From Carboxylicivirga mesophila (GTDB lineage Bacteria > Bacteroidota > Bacteroidia > Bacteroidales > Marinilabiliaceae), in NCBI RefSeq assembly GCF_018271975.1, contig NZ_JAGUCN010000007.1, positions 145,496 to 209,495 of the forward strand: a DNA stretch of 64,000 nt. The letters run 5' to 3'. Under the pieces are notes generated by a model that had not been told where the DNA came from, ran no database searches, and was given only the letters and a program-made list of their open reading frames with translations. Shown here one piece after another: positions 1 to 8,635 of the stretch; position 1 is the first letter of the stretch, and every line of letters starts with the position of its first letter. The position numbers were made by a program, and so were the translations under genes.

Positions 1-1290
1 AAAGTAGATGTTGTAACTCTTGGTTGTTCAAAAAACCTGGTGGATAGTGAGTTTTTAATTCGCCAGTTTAAAGCCAATGGAATTGAGGTAGCGCACGATG
101 CAGAAACACCAGATGGAGAAGTGGCCATCATTAATACTTGTGGTTTTATTGCGGATGCCAAAGAAGAATCGATTGATACTATACTTGAATTTGCCGAAGC
201 TAAGAAACGGGGCGATATCAAGCAGCTTTATGTCATGGGATGTTTGTCAGAACGCTATCCCGGACAGCTTAAAAAGGAGTTGCCGGAAGTGGATAAATTC
301 TATGGTAAATTTGATTGGAAAGACATTGTGAGTGAGATTGGTGCTACGTATCGTCGTGATTTGATGAATGAGCGATCGTTAACAACCCCCGATCATTATG
401 CCTATTTGAAAATATCAGAAGGTTGTAACCGAACCTGCAGCTATTGTGCCATTCCTATCATTACTGGCAAGCATGTGAGCCGTCCTATGGATGATTTGTT
501 GGAGGAAGCCAGGCGTCTGCGTGATTCAGGGGTTAAAGAGTTACAGGTGATTGCGCAGGATTTGTCTTTCTATGGCTATGACCTTTACAAGTCTTATAAA
601 TTACCAAATCTGGTTGATGAACTGGCTAAAATTGATGGCATCGAATGGATTCGCTTACATTATGCCTATCCGGCCGGTTTCCCGCTTGATGTGCTGAAGG
701 TGATGCATGATAACCCTAAGGTATGTAACTACCTGGATATTGCTTTGCAGCACATCAGTGATAATATGCTGGAGCTTATGCGCCGTGGTGTTCGTAAAAA
801 TCAAACCTATCGCCTGATAGAAGAGATGCGTAAGCAGGTGCCGGATATTCATCTCAGAACAACATTTATAACAGGGCATCCGGGTGAAACAGAAAAAGAT
901 TTTGCCGAGATGGAACAGTTTGTAAAAGATATCCGTTTTGAGCGATTGGGAGTATTTCCTTATTCGCATGAGGATGATACCTATGCGCACAAAAAATATA
1001 AAGACGATGTACCGGATGAAGTGAAGCAGGAGCGGGCTGATCGTATTATGGAAATACAAAATGGCATTGCTAAGGAAATAAACCAGGCCAAGATTGGTAA
1101 AACCTTAAAGGTGATTATAGACCGGGAAGAAGGTGATTATTTTATAGGTAGAACTGAATACGATTCGCCTGAGGTTGACCAGGAAGTATTGCTTCATAAA
1201 GAAGAAAACAGAGAGTTGCAGAAAGGTGAGTTTTATAATGTAGAAATTACCGACTCAGAAGATTACGACCTATTTGGTATTGCAAAATAA
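1..1290 (+). CDS. rimO: Ribosomal protein S12 methylthiotransferase RimO (5' end outside window)
   Basis: Radical SAM enzyme that methylthiolates the conserved aspartate of ribosomal protein S12. The reading frame is open from base 1, and the first residues already hold the family motif TLGCSKNLVDSE, so only a few N-terminal codons are missing; a GTG at 40 is not the real start. In window numbering the N-terminal cluster cysteines are C9, C47 and C81. The radical SAM cysteines C142, C146 and C149 lie in CNRTCSYC. The last ~65 residues fit the TRAM RNA-binding domain. LGCSKNLVDSE and the TRAM end favour RimO over its paralogue MiaB. It is followed by a terminator shared with the convergent gene. 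Confidence 0.93.
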   Translation, partial: KVDVVTLGCSKNLVDSEFLIRQFKANGIEVAHDAETPDGEVAIINTCGFIADAKEESIDTILEFAEAKKRGDIKQLYVMGCLSERYPGQLKKELPEVDKFYGKFDWKDIVSEIGATYRRDLMNERSLTTPDHYAYLKISEGCNRTCSYCAIPIITGKHVSRPMDDLLEEARRLRDSGVKELQVIAQDLSFYGYDLYKSYKLPNLVDELAKIDGIEWIRLHYAYPAGFPLDVLKVMHDNPKVCNYLDIALQHISDNMLELMRRGVRKNQTYRLIEEMRKQVPDIHLRTTFITGHPGETEKDFAEMEQFVKDIRFERLGVFPYSHEDDTYAHKKYKDDVPDEVKQERADRIMEIQNGIAKEINQAKIGKTLKVIIDREEGDYFIGRTEYDSPEVDQEVLLHKEENRELQKGEFYNVEITDSEDYDLFGIAK

Positions 1291-1298
1291 CACTAAAT

Positions 1299-1322
1299 AA
1301 ACCCGCTTTTTACAGCGGGTTT
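1299..1322. terminator. Bidirectional terminator between rimO and the folate cyclo-ligase gene
   Basis: A perfect 9-bp inverted repeat, AAACCCGCT (1299-1307) and AGCGGGTTT (1314-1322), with a 6-nt loop and T/A-rich flanks on both sides. It overlaps the stop codon of the convergent minus-strand gene. Confidence 0.8.
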
Positions 1323-1849
1323 ATTATTTCATCCATTTTAATATCGTGTGTTTCTATCGGAACACTCTCTACCATTTGAAAGTCAAATGCAAGGCCAATT
1401 TTACGGGCGCCGGGGATGCGTTTAAGAATTCGGTCATAGTAACCAGCTCCGCGTCCCATACGATTGTTTGAAGCATCAAAAGCTACACCAGGCACAATCA
1501 CTAACTCAATTTCTTTCTCGTCACTAATGGCTTCACCACTGGGCTCAGGGATGCCATATTTGTCGCCGGCTACTAATGATTTCTCACCTTCATAGCGGAC
1601 GATTTTTAAATCATCACCATTGATAACCGGTAAGTAGATTTTCTTCTGAGTGTACCATTTATTAACTACTTGCTGAGTAGGTACTTCATCGCTCATGGCC
1701 CAATATAACAAGATGGAGCTGGCAGCCTGAAAGATACTGCTTTCCTCCAGCTTTCGTTGGATAATATTGCCTTGCGCCGTTCGCTGGCTATCTGATAATT
1801 CTGCCTTTCGTTGTTTGACGATTCGCCTAAGCTCCTTTTTTTCAATCAT
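1310..1849 (-). CDS. 5-formyltetrahydrofolate cyclo-ligase family protein
   Basis: ATP-dependent enzyme that converts 5-formyl-THF to 5,10-methenyl-THF in one-carbon metabolism. The phosphate-binding signature GRGAGYYDR begins at residue 132, and the basic N-terminus (KKELRRIVKQRKAEL) is typical of the family. The frame is open upstream to 1900, but the start at 1849 was chosen because GGAGG lies just upstream and the ATG overlaps the stop of the preceding nitrilase gene by 8 nt, a classic coupled arrangement. The resulting 179 residues match the usual family length. Probably co-transcribed with the nitrilase and gldB genes. Confidence 0.88.
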   Translation of the reverse strand: MIEKKELRRIVKQRKAELSDSQRTAQGNIIQRKLEESSIFQAASSILLYWAMSDEVPTQQVVNKWYTQKKIYLPVINGDDLKIVRYEGEKSLVAGDKYGIPEPSGEAISDEKEIELVIVPGVAFDASNNRMGRGAGYYDRILKRIPGARKIGLAFDFQMVESVPIETHDIKMDEIINPL

Positions 1850-2633
1850 TTGCCTCCAAATTGCCATAAACATCCGGACGTCTGTCTTTAAATACGTCAT
1901 TCAGTTCGGTGATATACTTGTTATTGGCCAAACTTAAGTCAATTTCTGCACTTAAAACTTGACTTTTATCCGATGTTCCTCTTAAAATCGTTTCGCCATT
2001 GGGAGTAGCCAGTATTGATTGACCCGAAAATGTCAGGTTCCCCTCTGTTCCAATTCGATTGGCTGTAGCTATATAACAGCGGTTAACAAGAGCATAAGAC
2101 GGTACTACACCTTGACAATAGGGTAATACCAGGTTGGATGGATGAGCAATGAGCTGGGCACCCTTCAACGCCAGTTTTCGCCACACTTCCGGAAACATCC
2201 AGTCGAAGCACACGAGCATGGCTATTTTACCAAGCTCCGTATCAAATACAGGTAAGCCCAGGTTGCCGGCATTAAAAATATTTTTCTCATTCAGGAACAA
2301 GTGCAACTTGCGATAGATACCAATTACACCTTTGGGGGCTATTAAAACCGATGAATTATAGAGCTTATGCCTGTCGCGCTCGCAAAAACCTGTAACGATA
2401 TGGGTATTTTTGATCTTCGCCAGTCCGTGCACAGCCTCAATGAAAACACTTTTCTCAAGTTTTTCAGAAGCGTCAAAGGCTGCCTGCTGGTTTTGAAAAT
2501 TGTAACCCGAATTGGCTAATTCAGGCAATATAAACAAATCGCTATCTGATTGTTCGATAAGGGATGATATAGTCTCAATATTAGCTCTTAAATGGCCTAA
2601 TTGTGGCGCCATCTGGATGATGCTTACTTTCAT
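1842..2633 (-). CDS. Carbon-nitrogen hydrolase (nitrilase superfamily)
   Basis: Cytoplasmic amidase or nitrilase-fold enzyme of 263 residues. The Glu-Lys-Cys triad is visible: E38 in ILPELANSGY, K109 in YRKLHLF and C142 in LVCFDWMFPE. Specificity cannot be read from sequence; omega-amidase, N-carbamoyl hydrolase or other small-amide hydrolases are all possible. It sits 9 bp downstream of gldB and overlaps the folate cyclo-ligase gene by 8 nt, so the three genes probably form one minus-strand operon. It is a separate protein from the glutaminase domain of the nearby nadE. Confidence 0.85.
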   Translation of the reverse strand: MKVSIIQMAPQLGHLRANIETISSLIEQSDSDLFILPELANSGYNFQNQQAAFDASEKLEKSVFIEAVHGLAKIKNTHIVTGFCERDRHKLYNSSVLIAPKGVIGIYRKLHLFLNEKNIFNAGNLGLPVFDTELGKIAMLVCFDWMFPEVWRKLALKGAQLIAHPSNLVLPYCQGVVPSYALVNRCYIATANRIGTEGNLTFSGQSILATPNGETILRGTSDKSQVLSAEIDLSLANNKYITELNDVFKDRRPDVYGNLEAND

Positions 2634-2642
2634 GATAATTAT

Positions 2643-3650
2643 TTAAGGACGATACCTGGATTCTCTCAATATCTGATGTGCATCCGTGTTATTTAATAAA
2701 TCATTCAGGTTTGTTTCCGGATGATTCTTCATGTATGCATCAATAATCCGGTAAGCAATGAATACGGCGGCTTTACCCGGCGAATCCTGACCGAAATAGT
2801 AGGTAAAAGGACTGTCACCCACATACTTTTGTATTACCATGCGCTCAGTGTTATACAAGTGTTTTTGTTCCACCATACTGGCCCATATATCACCCTCATG
2901 CCTGTAGCACCATTTTATTTGTTTCTTCGAATAATCAAAGAGTAAAGTATCCTGGATAGAAGGCATCATTTGCTTCACAAAATAGTTTAATTTTCCCTGC
3001 GCGATCATTCGGCTTAATACATCCTCATTTTTCATTTGTAAAGAGAAGTTACCAAGCGCCATTGCTTTCATAATATCTGGTACTATTTTCTCAGGCACCA
3101 TTTTTCGCCTTAAATAGAACGGGATGGATAGCCATTCATAGAATTGACAATCAGCCCCCAGGTACTTTTCAACGCTCACAGATATCCAGGTGGAGTCCAT
3201 GGCAATGGATTGATTAAAATAGGAAGTGTGGAAATATACCTGGGGTATGGTTGCATCCGGAAAGTAATATTTGTAATGCTTGAAAGCCTTGGTAAGATCG
3301 CTGCTTAATTTGTTGGTTTTACCAAATTGCTTTTTGCAGGCTTCATATACATCCCTGTTATCTTCGTAGTCAAGAAAGCTTTTAATAAAATCGGGATATT
3401 CAGGATTTGATGGGCTACCAATTTTAATAATCTGCTGGCTATAAGCATCCAGGTAACTGCCGTACTTTTTTGAGATAGCATCAATGGCCTCAGGTAACTC
3501 ATCCTCGTTCATTTCAAACAGGTCAATAAAAAAGAGCTGAGGTTCCACGTTAACATCAATATGGCTCACATCAGGTCCTTTCGAAGTCAAATTACATCCG
3601 GTAGTTAAAAGTGTAATTACGCTTAGATAACACAAGAATTTCTTCATCAT
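2643..3650 (-). CDS. gldB: GldB-like gliding-motility/T9SS-associated lipoprotein
   Basis: A 335-residue lipoprotein with signal peptide and lipobox TTGC (Cys19). It carries sequence features I associate with GldB: a DLFEMNEDELP-like N-terminal segment, YGSYLDAYSQQIIKIG, FPDATIPQVYFHTSYFNQSIA and YEWLSIPFYLRRKMVP. GldB is an essential gliding-associated lipoprotein in Flavobacterium and occurs in many Bacteroidota that have a type IX secretion system, including non-gliders; its biochemical role is unresolved. It is the first gene of the minus-strand cluster and diverges from a PorT-type barrel gene. A T9SS sorting domain elsewhere in this window (47.6-47.9 kb) supports an active T9SS. Start could be Met1 or Met2. 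Confidence 0.82.
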   Translation of the reverse strand: MMKKFLCYLSVITLLTTGCNLTSKGPDVSHIDVNVEPQLFFIDLFEMNEDELPEAIDAISKKYGSYLDAYSQQIIKIGSPSNPEYPDFIKSFLDYEDNRDVYEACKKQFGKTNKLSSDLTKAFKHYKYYFPDATIPQVYFHTSYFNQSIAMDSTWISVSVEKYLGADCQFYEWLSIPFYLRRKMVPEKIVPDIMKAMALGNFSLQMKNEDVLSRMIAQGKLNYFVKQMMPSIQDTLLFDYSKKQIKWCYRHEGDIWASMVEQKHLYNTERMVIQKYVGDSPFTYYFGQDSPGKAAVFIAYRIIDAYMKNHPETNLNDLLNNTDAHQILRESRYRP

Positions 3651-3737
3651 TAAATATCATTTATCATGTAAAAATACGAAAGCTTCTAAAATATGCAGTT
3701 AGCGTTAAAAAAAAGTGGATGAAAACCATGTTTTAAC

Positions 3738-3745
3738 TATGTTTG
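3738..3745 (+). promoter_or_regulatory. Candidate -7 promoter element (TATGTTTG)
   Basis: Matches the Bacteroidota -7 consensus TAnnTTTG, 27 bp before the start of the barrel protein gene. No clear -33 TTTG was found at the expected distance, so confidence is modest. Confidence 0.35.
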
Positions 3746-3772
3746 TACTGATTTTTCAACCTAAATGTGTAC

Positions 3773-4408
3773 ATGATGAAGCATACATCCTTACTAATCT
3801 TATTGGCATTATTCTTAACAGCCGGATTAAAAGCTCAAGACAGCAAACGCACCCGACTGGCTTTTGTACTAAGCCCACAAATCTCGTGGTTAAATTCTGA
3901 CGAAGCCTCGGTAGACGGGAATGGTAATCTATTCGGTTATAATTTTGGAGTAGTGATGGATCGCTTCTTTGATACTAATTATGCATTTTCAACAGGTTTA
4001 ACCATTAACACAACAGGTGGTAAACTAAAGTATCCCGGATTACCGGAGGTTGAACCTTTTGTGGAGGATTATACATCGACATACCGCTTGAAATATATCG
4101 AAGTGCCATTATCGCTTAAGTTGATAACCAATGAGTTTCATCGTTCGCGTTACTATGGACAGTTTGGTTTATACACGCAATACAATATTAAAACCAATGA
4201 TGGCAATGGCAATTCAATCAGTAAAGAAGTTAACTTTTTTGATATGGGCTACCAGATTGGCGGTGGTATGGAATATTCATTGGGGGGTAGCACCTATTTA
4301 ATGCTTGGTCTCATTTACAGTGGAGGTTTTATGGATGTAACAGATCATGTAATTGAAGACAAGGCTACTTTAAACCGTTTTACATTCCAGTTTGGAATCA
4401 TTTTTTAA
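3773..4408 (+). CDS. PorT-family outer-membrane beta-barrel protein
   Basis: A 211-residue protein with an N-terminal signal peptide ending near LKAQ and alternating hydrophobic/polar strands with aromatic ends, for example YRLKYIEVPLSLKLI, RYYGQFGLYTQY and GGGMEYSLGGSTYLMLGL. It ends in FQFGIIF, a typical terminal beta strand. This is the outer-membrane beta-barrel type (OMP_b-brl_2) that includes PorT, a T9SS-associated barrel. Being divergent to gldB makes a T9SS link attractive, but the fold is common and the function is not proven. The frame extends to a GTG at 3767; the ATG at 3773 or 3776 is the more likely start. Confidence 0.72.
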   Translation: MMKHTSLLILLALFLTAGLKAQDSKRTRLAFVLSPQISWLNSDEASVDGNGNLFGYNFGVVMDRFFDTNYAFSTGLTINTTGGKLKYPGLPEVEPFVEDYTSTYRLKYIEVPLSLKLITNEFHRSRYYGQFGLYTQYNIKTNDGNGNSISKEVNFFDMGYQIGGGMEYSLGGSTYLMLGLIYSGGFMDVTDHVIEDKATLNRFTFQFGIIF

Positions 4409-4454
4409 TTCCGTAAGTTTTTAAAGACAAAACTATTAGAGGACGATATTAGCG

Positions 4455-6104
4455 ATGAAGATTGTATTAGCGCAGTTAAATTATCACATTGGCAATTTTG
4501 AGCTCAATGCGGATAAAATGATTAAAAGTATTGAACAGGCGAAAGAGGATGTTGCCGATTTAGTGGTCTTCTCTGAATTAGCTGTATGTGGTTATCCGCC
4601 TTATGATTTTCTCGAGCGAAAAGAGTTTATCCAGAATTGTACCGATACAATTGAGCAGATTGCTAAAGGGTGTAAGGGTATTGCTGCCATAGTTGGCGGG
4701 CCCGAAATTAATCCGGAGCCACAGGGGAAGAACCTGTTTAATGCAGCGTATTTCCTCGAAGATGGCCAGGTGAAGCAAGTTGTTCGAAAAACACTGTTGC
4801 CCAACTATGATGTATTTGATGAATATCGTTATTTCCAGCCCAATATTGTATTTGACCTGATAAAGTTTAAAGGGAAGAAAATCGCATTAACTATTTGTGA
4901 GGATATCTGGGATGATCAACCGGTGGCTAATGCCTTTGCCAGAGATAAGCTGTATACATTGTCTCCAATGGATAAGCTCATTCAGCAGAAGCCTGATTTT
5001 GCCATTAATATTGCAGCCTCTCCTTTTTCATATACACAAGTAGATATTCGCCGTGATATTGTGCGTAATAAGGCACGTCAGTATAAAATTCCGTTTATTT
5101 ACGTTAACCAGGTGGGAGCCAATACCGAACTGATTTTTGATGGTAACAGCATGGTTGTTAATGGCCGTGGTGACATTACGCACCAGGCAAAAGCATTTGA
5201 AGAAGATACTGTTCAGATCGACATGAATGCTTTGTCAGACAAGCCAGCAATATCCCCAAAAGTGACTAAGCCAATACAGCTGATTTATGATGCTTTGGTA
5301 GCAGGCGTACGCGATTATTTTGCAAAGATGGGCTTTAAAAGCGCGACCTTAGGTCTGTCAGGTGGTATTGATTCTGCAGTCACAGTAGCTATAGCAGCTG
5401 AGGCTCTTGGTAAAGAAAATGTACGTGTGTTGTTGTTGCCTTCTCAATATTCATCCGACCATTCTATAAAAGATGCGGTTGATTTAGCTAATAACTTAGA
5501 TATACAATATGATATTGTGCCTATTAAGGAGATTTTCAATAGCTACAATTTCTTGATGAGTCCGATTTTTGCGGGTAAAGAGGCGGATGTAACAGAAGAG
5601 AATATTCAGGCGCGTATCAGAGGCACATTGTTAATGGCTCTTTCCAATAAGTTTGGACACATTCTTTTAAATACTTCCAATAAAAGTGAAGCGGCGGTGG
5701 GGTATGGCACCCTGTATGGCGATATGAATGGTGGATTATCAGTACTTGGTGATGTATATAAAACCGATGTTTTTAAACTGGCCAGGTACATTAACAGAGA
5801 CACAGAAATCATCCCGGAAAATACAATTGTTAAGCCACCGTCAGCAGAGTTACGTCCTGATCAGAAAGATTCAGATTCGCTGCCGGACTACGATGTCTTA
5901 GATGCCATTCTTTTCCGCTACATTGAAAAAAATCAGTCACCGGCTGAAATTGTAAATGATGGTTTTGAGGAAGCTACGGTGAAGAAAGCAGTTAGGCTGG
6001 TGAATATGAACGAGTATAAGCGTTTTCAAACGCCGCCTACCTTGCGCATTTCAAGTAAAGCATTTGGTATTGGCAGACGAATACCGCTAGTAGCTAAACA
6101 TTAG
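4455..6104 (+). CDS. nadE: Glutamine-dependent NAD+ synthetase
   Basis: Two-domain enzyme of 549 residues that amidates nicotinate adenine dinucleotide to NAD+. The N-terminal nitrilase-type glutaminase domain (about 1-260) has the triad E41 (SELAVCGYPP), K112 (RKTLLPNYD) and C148 (TICEDIWDD), which frees ammonia from glutamine. The C-terminal synthetase domain has the ATP pyrophosphatase loop SGGIDS at 302-307 and the NTSNKSE motif. It is followed by a strong intrinsic terminator. The transcript is probably monocistronic. Confidence 0.96.
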   Translation: MKIVLAQLNYHIGNFELNADKMIKSIEQAKEDVADLVVFSELAVCGYPPYDFLERKEFIQNCTDTIEQIAKGCKGIAAIVGGPEINPEPQGKNLFNAAYFLEDGQVKQVVRKTLLPNYDVFDEYRYFQPNIVFDLIKFKGKKIALTICEDIWDDQPVANAFARDKLYTLSPMDKLIQQKPDFAINIAASPFSYTQVDIRRDIVRNKARQYKIPFIYVNQVGANTELIFDGNSMVVNGRGDITHQAKAFEEDTVQIDMNALSDKPAISPKVTKPIQLIYDALVAGVRDYFAKMGFKSATLGLSGGIDSAVTVAIAAEALGKENVRVLLLPSQYSSDHSIKDAVDLANNLDIQYDIVPIKEIFNSYNFLMSPIFAGKEADVTEENIQARIRGTLLMALSNKFGHILLNTSNKSEAAVGYGTLYGDMNGGLSVLGDVYKTDVFKLARYINRDTEIIPENTIVKPPSAELRPDQKDSDSLPDYDVLDAILFRYIEKNQSPAEIVNDGFEEATVKKAVRLVNMNEYKRFQTPPTLRISSKAFGIGRRIPLVAKH

Positions 6105-6115
6105 ATATTGTAAGT

Positions 6116-6158
6116 GCTGATTTAATTGAGCCTGTAGCTAGTTAAATCAGCTTTTTTT
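6116..6158 (+). terminator. Intrinsic terminator of nadE
   Basis: Perfect 10-bp stem GCTGATTTAA (6116-6125) and TTAAATCAGC (6142-6151) with a 16-nt loop, followed directly by seven T. Confidence 0.85.
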
Positions 6159-6159
6159 A

Positions 6160-6167
6160 TAAATTTG
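6160..6167 (+). promoter_or_regulatory. Candidate -7 element (TAAATTTG) for the Crp/Fnr gene
   Basis: Matches TAnnTTTG, lies between the nadE terminator and the gene start at 6203, and directly abuts the palindrome at 6168-6183. The -33 box is not clear. Confidence 0.45.
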
Positions 6168-6183
6168 TATGTTATATAACATA
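6168..6183. promoter_or_regulatory. 16-bp perfect palindrome, candidate operator
   Basis: TATGTTATATAACATA is self-complementary over all 16 bases. It begins immediately after the -7 element and ends 19 bp before the Crp/Fnr start codon, so a dimeric regulator bound here would cover the transcription start. Autoregulation by the encoded Crp/Fnr protein is the simplest reading, but this is inference. Confidence 0.5.
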
Positions 6184-6202
6184 GTTTTATAACACCCTTG
6201 TA

Positions 6203-6910
6203 ATGCCTGCTAAAAAAAATAATACCCCTGTAGAGCCCACTATTAAAGATATTCCGAAGCTTTACAATATTCTAACTGACGAGGAGAAAGAATACCTGCT
6301 CGATAATCATACGACCATTCACTATAAAAAGAATGACATTATATATCAGGAGGGCGAGAAGCCTACCGGTTTATTATGTCTTGGCGAAGGGAAGGTAAAG
6401 ATATTTAAAGAGGGGGTTAGCCGTCGTGATCAGATCATCAGGATGGCTACAGCACCTGATTTTATTGGTTACAGAGCCTTATTTGCAGAAGAAATGCATA
6501 TTGCCAGTTCTGAGGTGATAGAGCCCAGCACTATATTTCATGTGCCTAAAAAGGTTATTTATAATCTCATGAAGACCAATCCGGCACTTTCAATGGCGTT
6601 TATTAAATCCTTTGCCAGTGAGTTAGGATTTGCCCGTTACAGAACAGTTACTTTAACACAAAAGCATATTCGCGGGCGTTTGGCTGAGAGCCTTTGTGTA
6701 TTGAAAGATATTTATGGCTTTGAAGAAGATCAGCAAACCCTGGCAGTTTACCTTTCGCGGGAGGATTTGGCTAACTTCTCAAATATGACTACCTCCAATG
6801 CGATTCGTACTTTAAGTTCATTTGTTAATGAGAAGGTATTGGCAGTAAATGGCCGCGTAATTAAAATATTGGATTCAGATACCCTTCACCGGATTTCGCG
6901 ATTAGGATAG
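6203..6910 (+). CDS. Crp/Fnr-family transcriptional regulator
   Basis: A 235-residue regulator. Residues ~25-145 form a cyclic-nucleotide-binding-type beta roll (KKNDIIYQEGEKPTGLLCLGEGKVKIFKEG), followed by a long dimerisation helix and a C-terminal winged helix-turn-helix (~165-225; LSREDLANFSNMTTSNAIRTLSSF). No N-terminal FNR-type cysteine cluster is present, so it is not an obvious oxygen sensor and the effector is unknown. Its promoter region contains a perfect 16-bp palindrome, suggesting autoregulation. Transcription ends at a bidirectional terminator shared with the ferredoxin gene. Confidence 0.88.
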   Translation: MPAKKNNTPVEPTIKDIPKLYNILTDEEKEYLLDNHTTIHYKKNDIIYQEGEKPTGLLCLGEGKVKIFKEGVSRRDQIIRMATAPDFIGYRALFAEEMHIASSEVIEPSTIFHVPKKVIYNLMKTNPALSMAFIKSFASELGFARYRTVTLTQKHIRGRLAESLCVLKDIYGFEEDQQTLAVYLSREDLANFSNMTTSNAIRTLSSFVNEKVLAVNGRVIKILDSDTLHRISRLG

Positions 6911-6940
6911 AGCTAAAAACGATTATATCAGATACAAAAA

Positions 6941-6964
6941 AGCCCCATTAAAATGGGGCTTAGT
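6941..6964. terminator. Bidirectional terminator
   Basis: AGCCCCATT (6941-6949) pairs with AATGGGGCT (6952-6960), with A-runs to the left and T-rich sequence to the right. It serves the Crp/Fnr gene (+) and the ferredoxin gene (-). Confidence 0.8.
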
Positions 6965-6986
6965 TATTTTTTCGCTTCTGCATAGC

Positions 6987-7154
6987 TTATGCAGGGTGAA
7001 TAGCCTCAGTTGGGCAAACATCTGCACAAGTACCACAGTCAGTACAAGCTTCAGCGTCAATTTTATAGATATCTCCTTCCGAGATAGCTTCTACTGGACA
7101 TTCGTCAACACAAGTACCACAAGCAATGCAGTCTTCATTAATTACGTAAGCCAT
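6987..7154 (-). CDS. 2[4Fe-4S] bacterial-type ferredoxin
   Basis: A 55-residue electron carrier read on the minus strand. It has two CxxCxxC...CP clusters: CIACGTCVDECP near the N-terminus and CTDCGTCADVCP near the C-terminus, the classic clostridial-type layout. Length and spacing are exactly those of small soluble ferredoxins. Partners (for example pyruvate:ferredoxin oxidoreductase, Rnf or hydrogenase) are not in the window. Its presence agrees with an anaerobic or facultatively anaerobic lifestyle. The start MAYVINEDC follows an A-rich leader with a candidate -7 element at 7187-7194. Confidence 0.96.
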   Translation of the reverse strand: MAYVINEDCIACGTCVDECPVEAISEGDIYKIDAEACTDCGTCADVCPTEAIHPA

Positions 7155-7186
7155 TTTTTTTTCTTTATTGGTTATTATTACAGAAA

Positions 7187-7194
7187 CAAAATTA
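7187..7194 (-). promoter_or_regulatory. Candidate -7 element of the ferredoxin gene (TAATTTTG on minus strand)
   Basis: Reads TAATTTTG on the minus strand, matching TAnnTTTG, 33 bp upstream of the ferredoxin start. No clear -33 box at the usual distance. Confidence 0.4.
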
Positions 7195-7330
7195 TTGGCT
7201 TTTTTAATTAAAAAAAAGAATTCCTATCCAAAGTGCTTTATTTTTAAACGATATAAATAAGGCTTTAAGGTCTTTTATTATTCAAAGCATTGCTAGCTAA
7301 GTTCTTTCTACGTGTTTAGACCTTTTCTAA

Positions 7331-8515
7331 TTAATCATCACTCATAAAACGATAAGCCATGTAGGCCATCAGGCCGGCTGCTGTTTCTAATGAATCTTCG
7401 TTTAAATTGAACTGTGGTGTGTGCAAACTGCCTGTTTCACCATTGTTCTGAGCTACGCCAAAGCGATAAAAAGAGCATGGGTACTTTTGTGAATAATAGC
7501 CAAAATCTTCAGCAGTCATTCGTATGTCCATTATTTCGGTAGCCTCTTGTCCAAGGTATTCTTTAGAAAAGCAGATGGCCTGTTCGGTAATAAACTCATT
7601 GTTATGTACCACCGGGTAGCCATCCTTTATATCTATGTCACATTCTGCGCCCATAGATTGGGCAATGCCAGTTGCTATTTCGCGTATTTTCCCTTTAATA
7701 ATGGTTCTCCATTCCTCATTCATTGTTCGCAGGGTACCTGCTATTTCTACTTTTTCAGGGATAATATTGGTAGCACCATTGGCTATGACTTTACCAAACG
7801 AAAGAACCGTGGGTATTTGTGCAGGCACTATACGGCTTACTACCTGCTGCAGAGATACGATGATATGAGAAGCAATCAGCACATTATCAGTTAAGGCATG
7901 TGGCATAGCTGAATGTCCGCCTTTACCTTTGATAGTGATGTAAACTTCATCACCCGACGCCATGTACATGCCGCTTTTAAAGCCTGCATGACCAGTTTTC
8001 ATGTTAGGCAGCACATGTTGGCCCAATATAATTTCTGGCTCATATCCATCAAAACAGCCTTCTTCCATCATCAACTTGGCCCCACCTGGAAATACCTCTT
8101 CGGCTGGCTGAAACAGGAGTAATATGGTACCTTCCCATTCATCCTTAAGTTCATTTAAGACCATGGCTGCACCCAACAAGGCCGCTGTATGCGCATCGTG
8201 TCCGCAGGCATGCATTATACCCTCGTTTCTTGATGTAAACTCTAGCTGACTGGCTTCTGCGATTGGTAAAGCATCCATGTCGGCTCTTAAGGCAATGGTT
8301 CTTTTTTCAGGATGTTTGCCTTTTAGGTATCCAATAATACCCGTTTTTACGAAACCGGCTTTAAAGGGGATTCCAAGTTCTGTTAGCTTGTTCTGTATAT
8401 AAGCTGAGGTTTGATGTTCTTCAAAGGATAGCTCCGGGTGCTCATGAAGATGCCTTCTAATGGCAATTATTTCATTGAGGAATTGTTGTGTGAGTGCTTT
8501 TATTCGAGCTTGCAT
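7331..8515 (-). CDS. M20-family amidohydrolase (aminoacylase/carboxypeptidase type)
   Basis: A 394-residue metal-dependent hydrolase that removes acyl groups from amino acids or cleaves similar amides. The family signatures are LRADMDALPI, MHACGHDAHT (residues 101-110, metal ligands C104 and H106), QPAEEVFPGG and GQHVLP. A dimerisation insert follows, then a C-terminal metal-binding segment (MTAEDFGYYSQKYPCSFYRFG). It resembles the subfamily covering hippurate hydrolase, indole-acetyl-amino-acid hydrolases and N-acetyl-diaminopimelate deacetylases; the exact substrate cannot be assigned. It lies 120 bp downstream of the GH20 gene on the same strand, with its own candidate promoter. Confidence 0.9.
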   Translation of the reverse strand: MQARIKALTQQFLNEIIAIRRHLHEHPELSFEEHQTSAYIQNKLTELGIPFKAGFVKTGIIGYLKGKHPEKRTIALRADMDALPIAEASQLEFTSRNEGIMHACGHDAHTAALLGAAMVLNELKDEWEGTILLLFQPAEEVFPGGAKLMMEEGCFDGYEPEIILGQHVLPNMKTGHAGFKSGMYMASGDEVYITIKGKGGHSAMPHALTDNVLIASHIIVSLQQVVSRIVPAQIPTVLSFGKVIANGATNIIPEKVEIAGTLRTMNEEWRTIIKGKIREIATGIAQSMGAECDIDIKDGYPVVHNNEFITEQAICFSKEYLGQEATEIMDIRMTAEDFGYYSQKYPCSFYRFGVAQNNGETGSLHTPQFNLNEDSLETAAGLMAYMAYRFMSDD

Positions 8516-8571
8516 TGACCTTGGTTTTTATGTAATGAAAGATTACGTGTTAATATTTTAAACTTTCGTTA

Positions 8572-8579
8572 CAAAGATA
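8572..8579 (-). promoter_or_regulatory. Candidate -7 element of the M20 gene (TATCTTTG on minus strand)
   Basis: Matches TAnnTTTG on the minus strand in the gap between the GH20 stop and the M20 start. The -33 box is not convincing. Confidence 0.4.
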
Positions 8580-8635
8580 ACACAAGTAGGCACAATGCCT
8601 TGATGGTAATAGATATTTCGGCCTGTTCTCTTTTT

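Noticed and set aside
655..1059. 134-residue open frame antisense to rimO
   Set aside because: Fully inside the well-supported rimO coding sequence, low-complexity hydrophobic translation, no leader. Shadow frame.
6996..7211. 71-residue plus-strand open frame
   Set aside because: Antisense to the clear 55-residue ferredoxin with two complete iron-sulfur motifs. The ferredoxin is the real gene.
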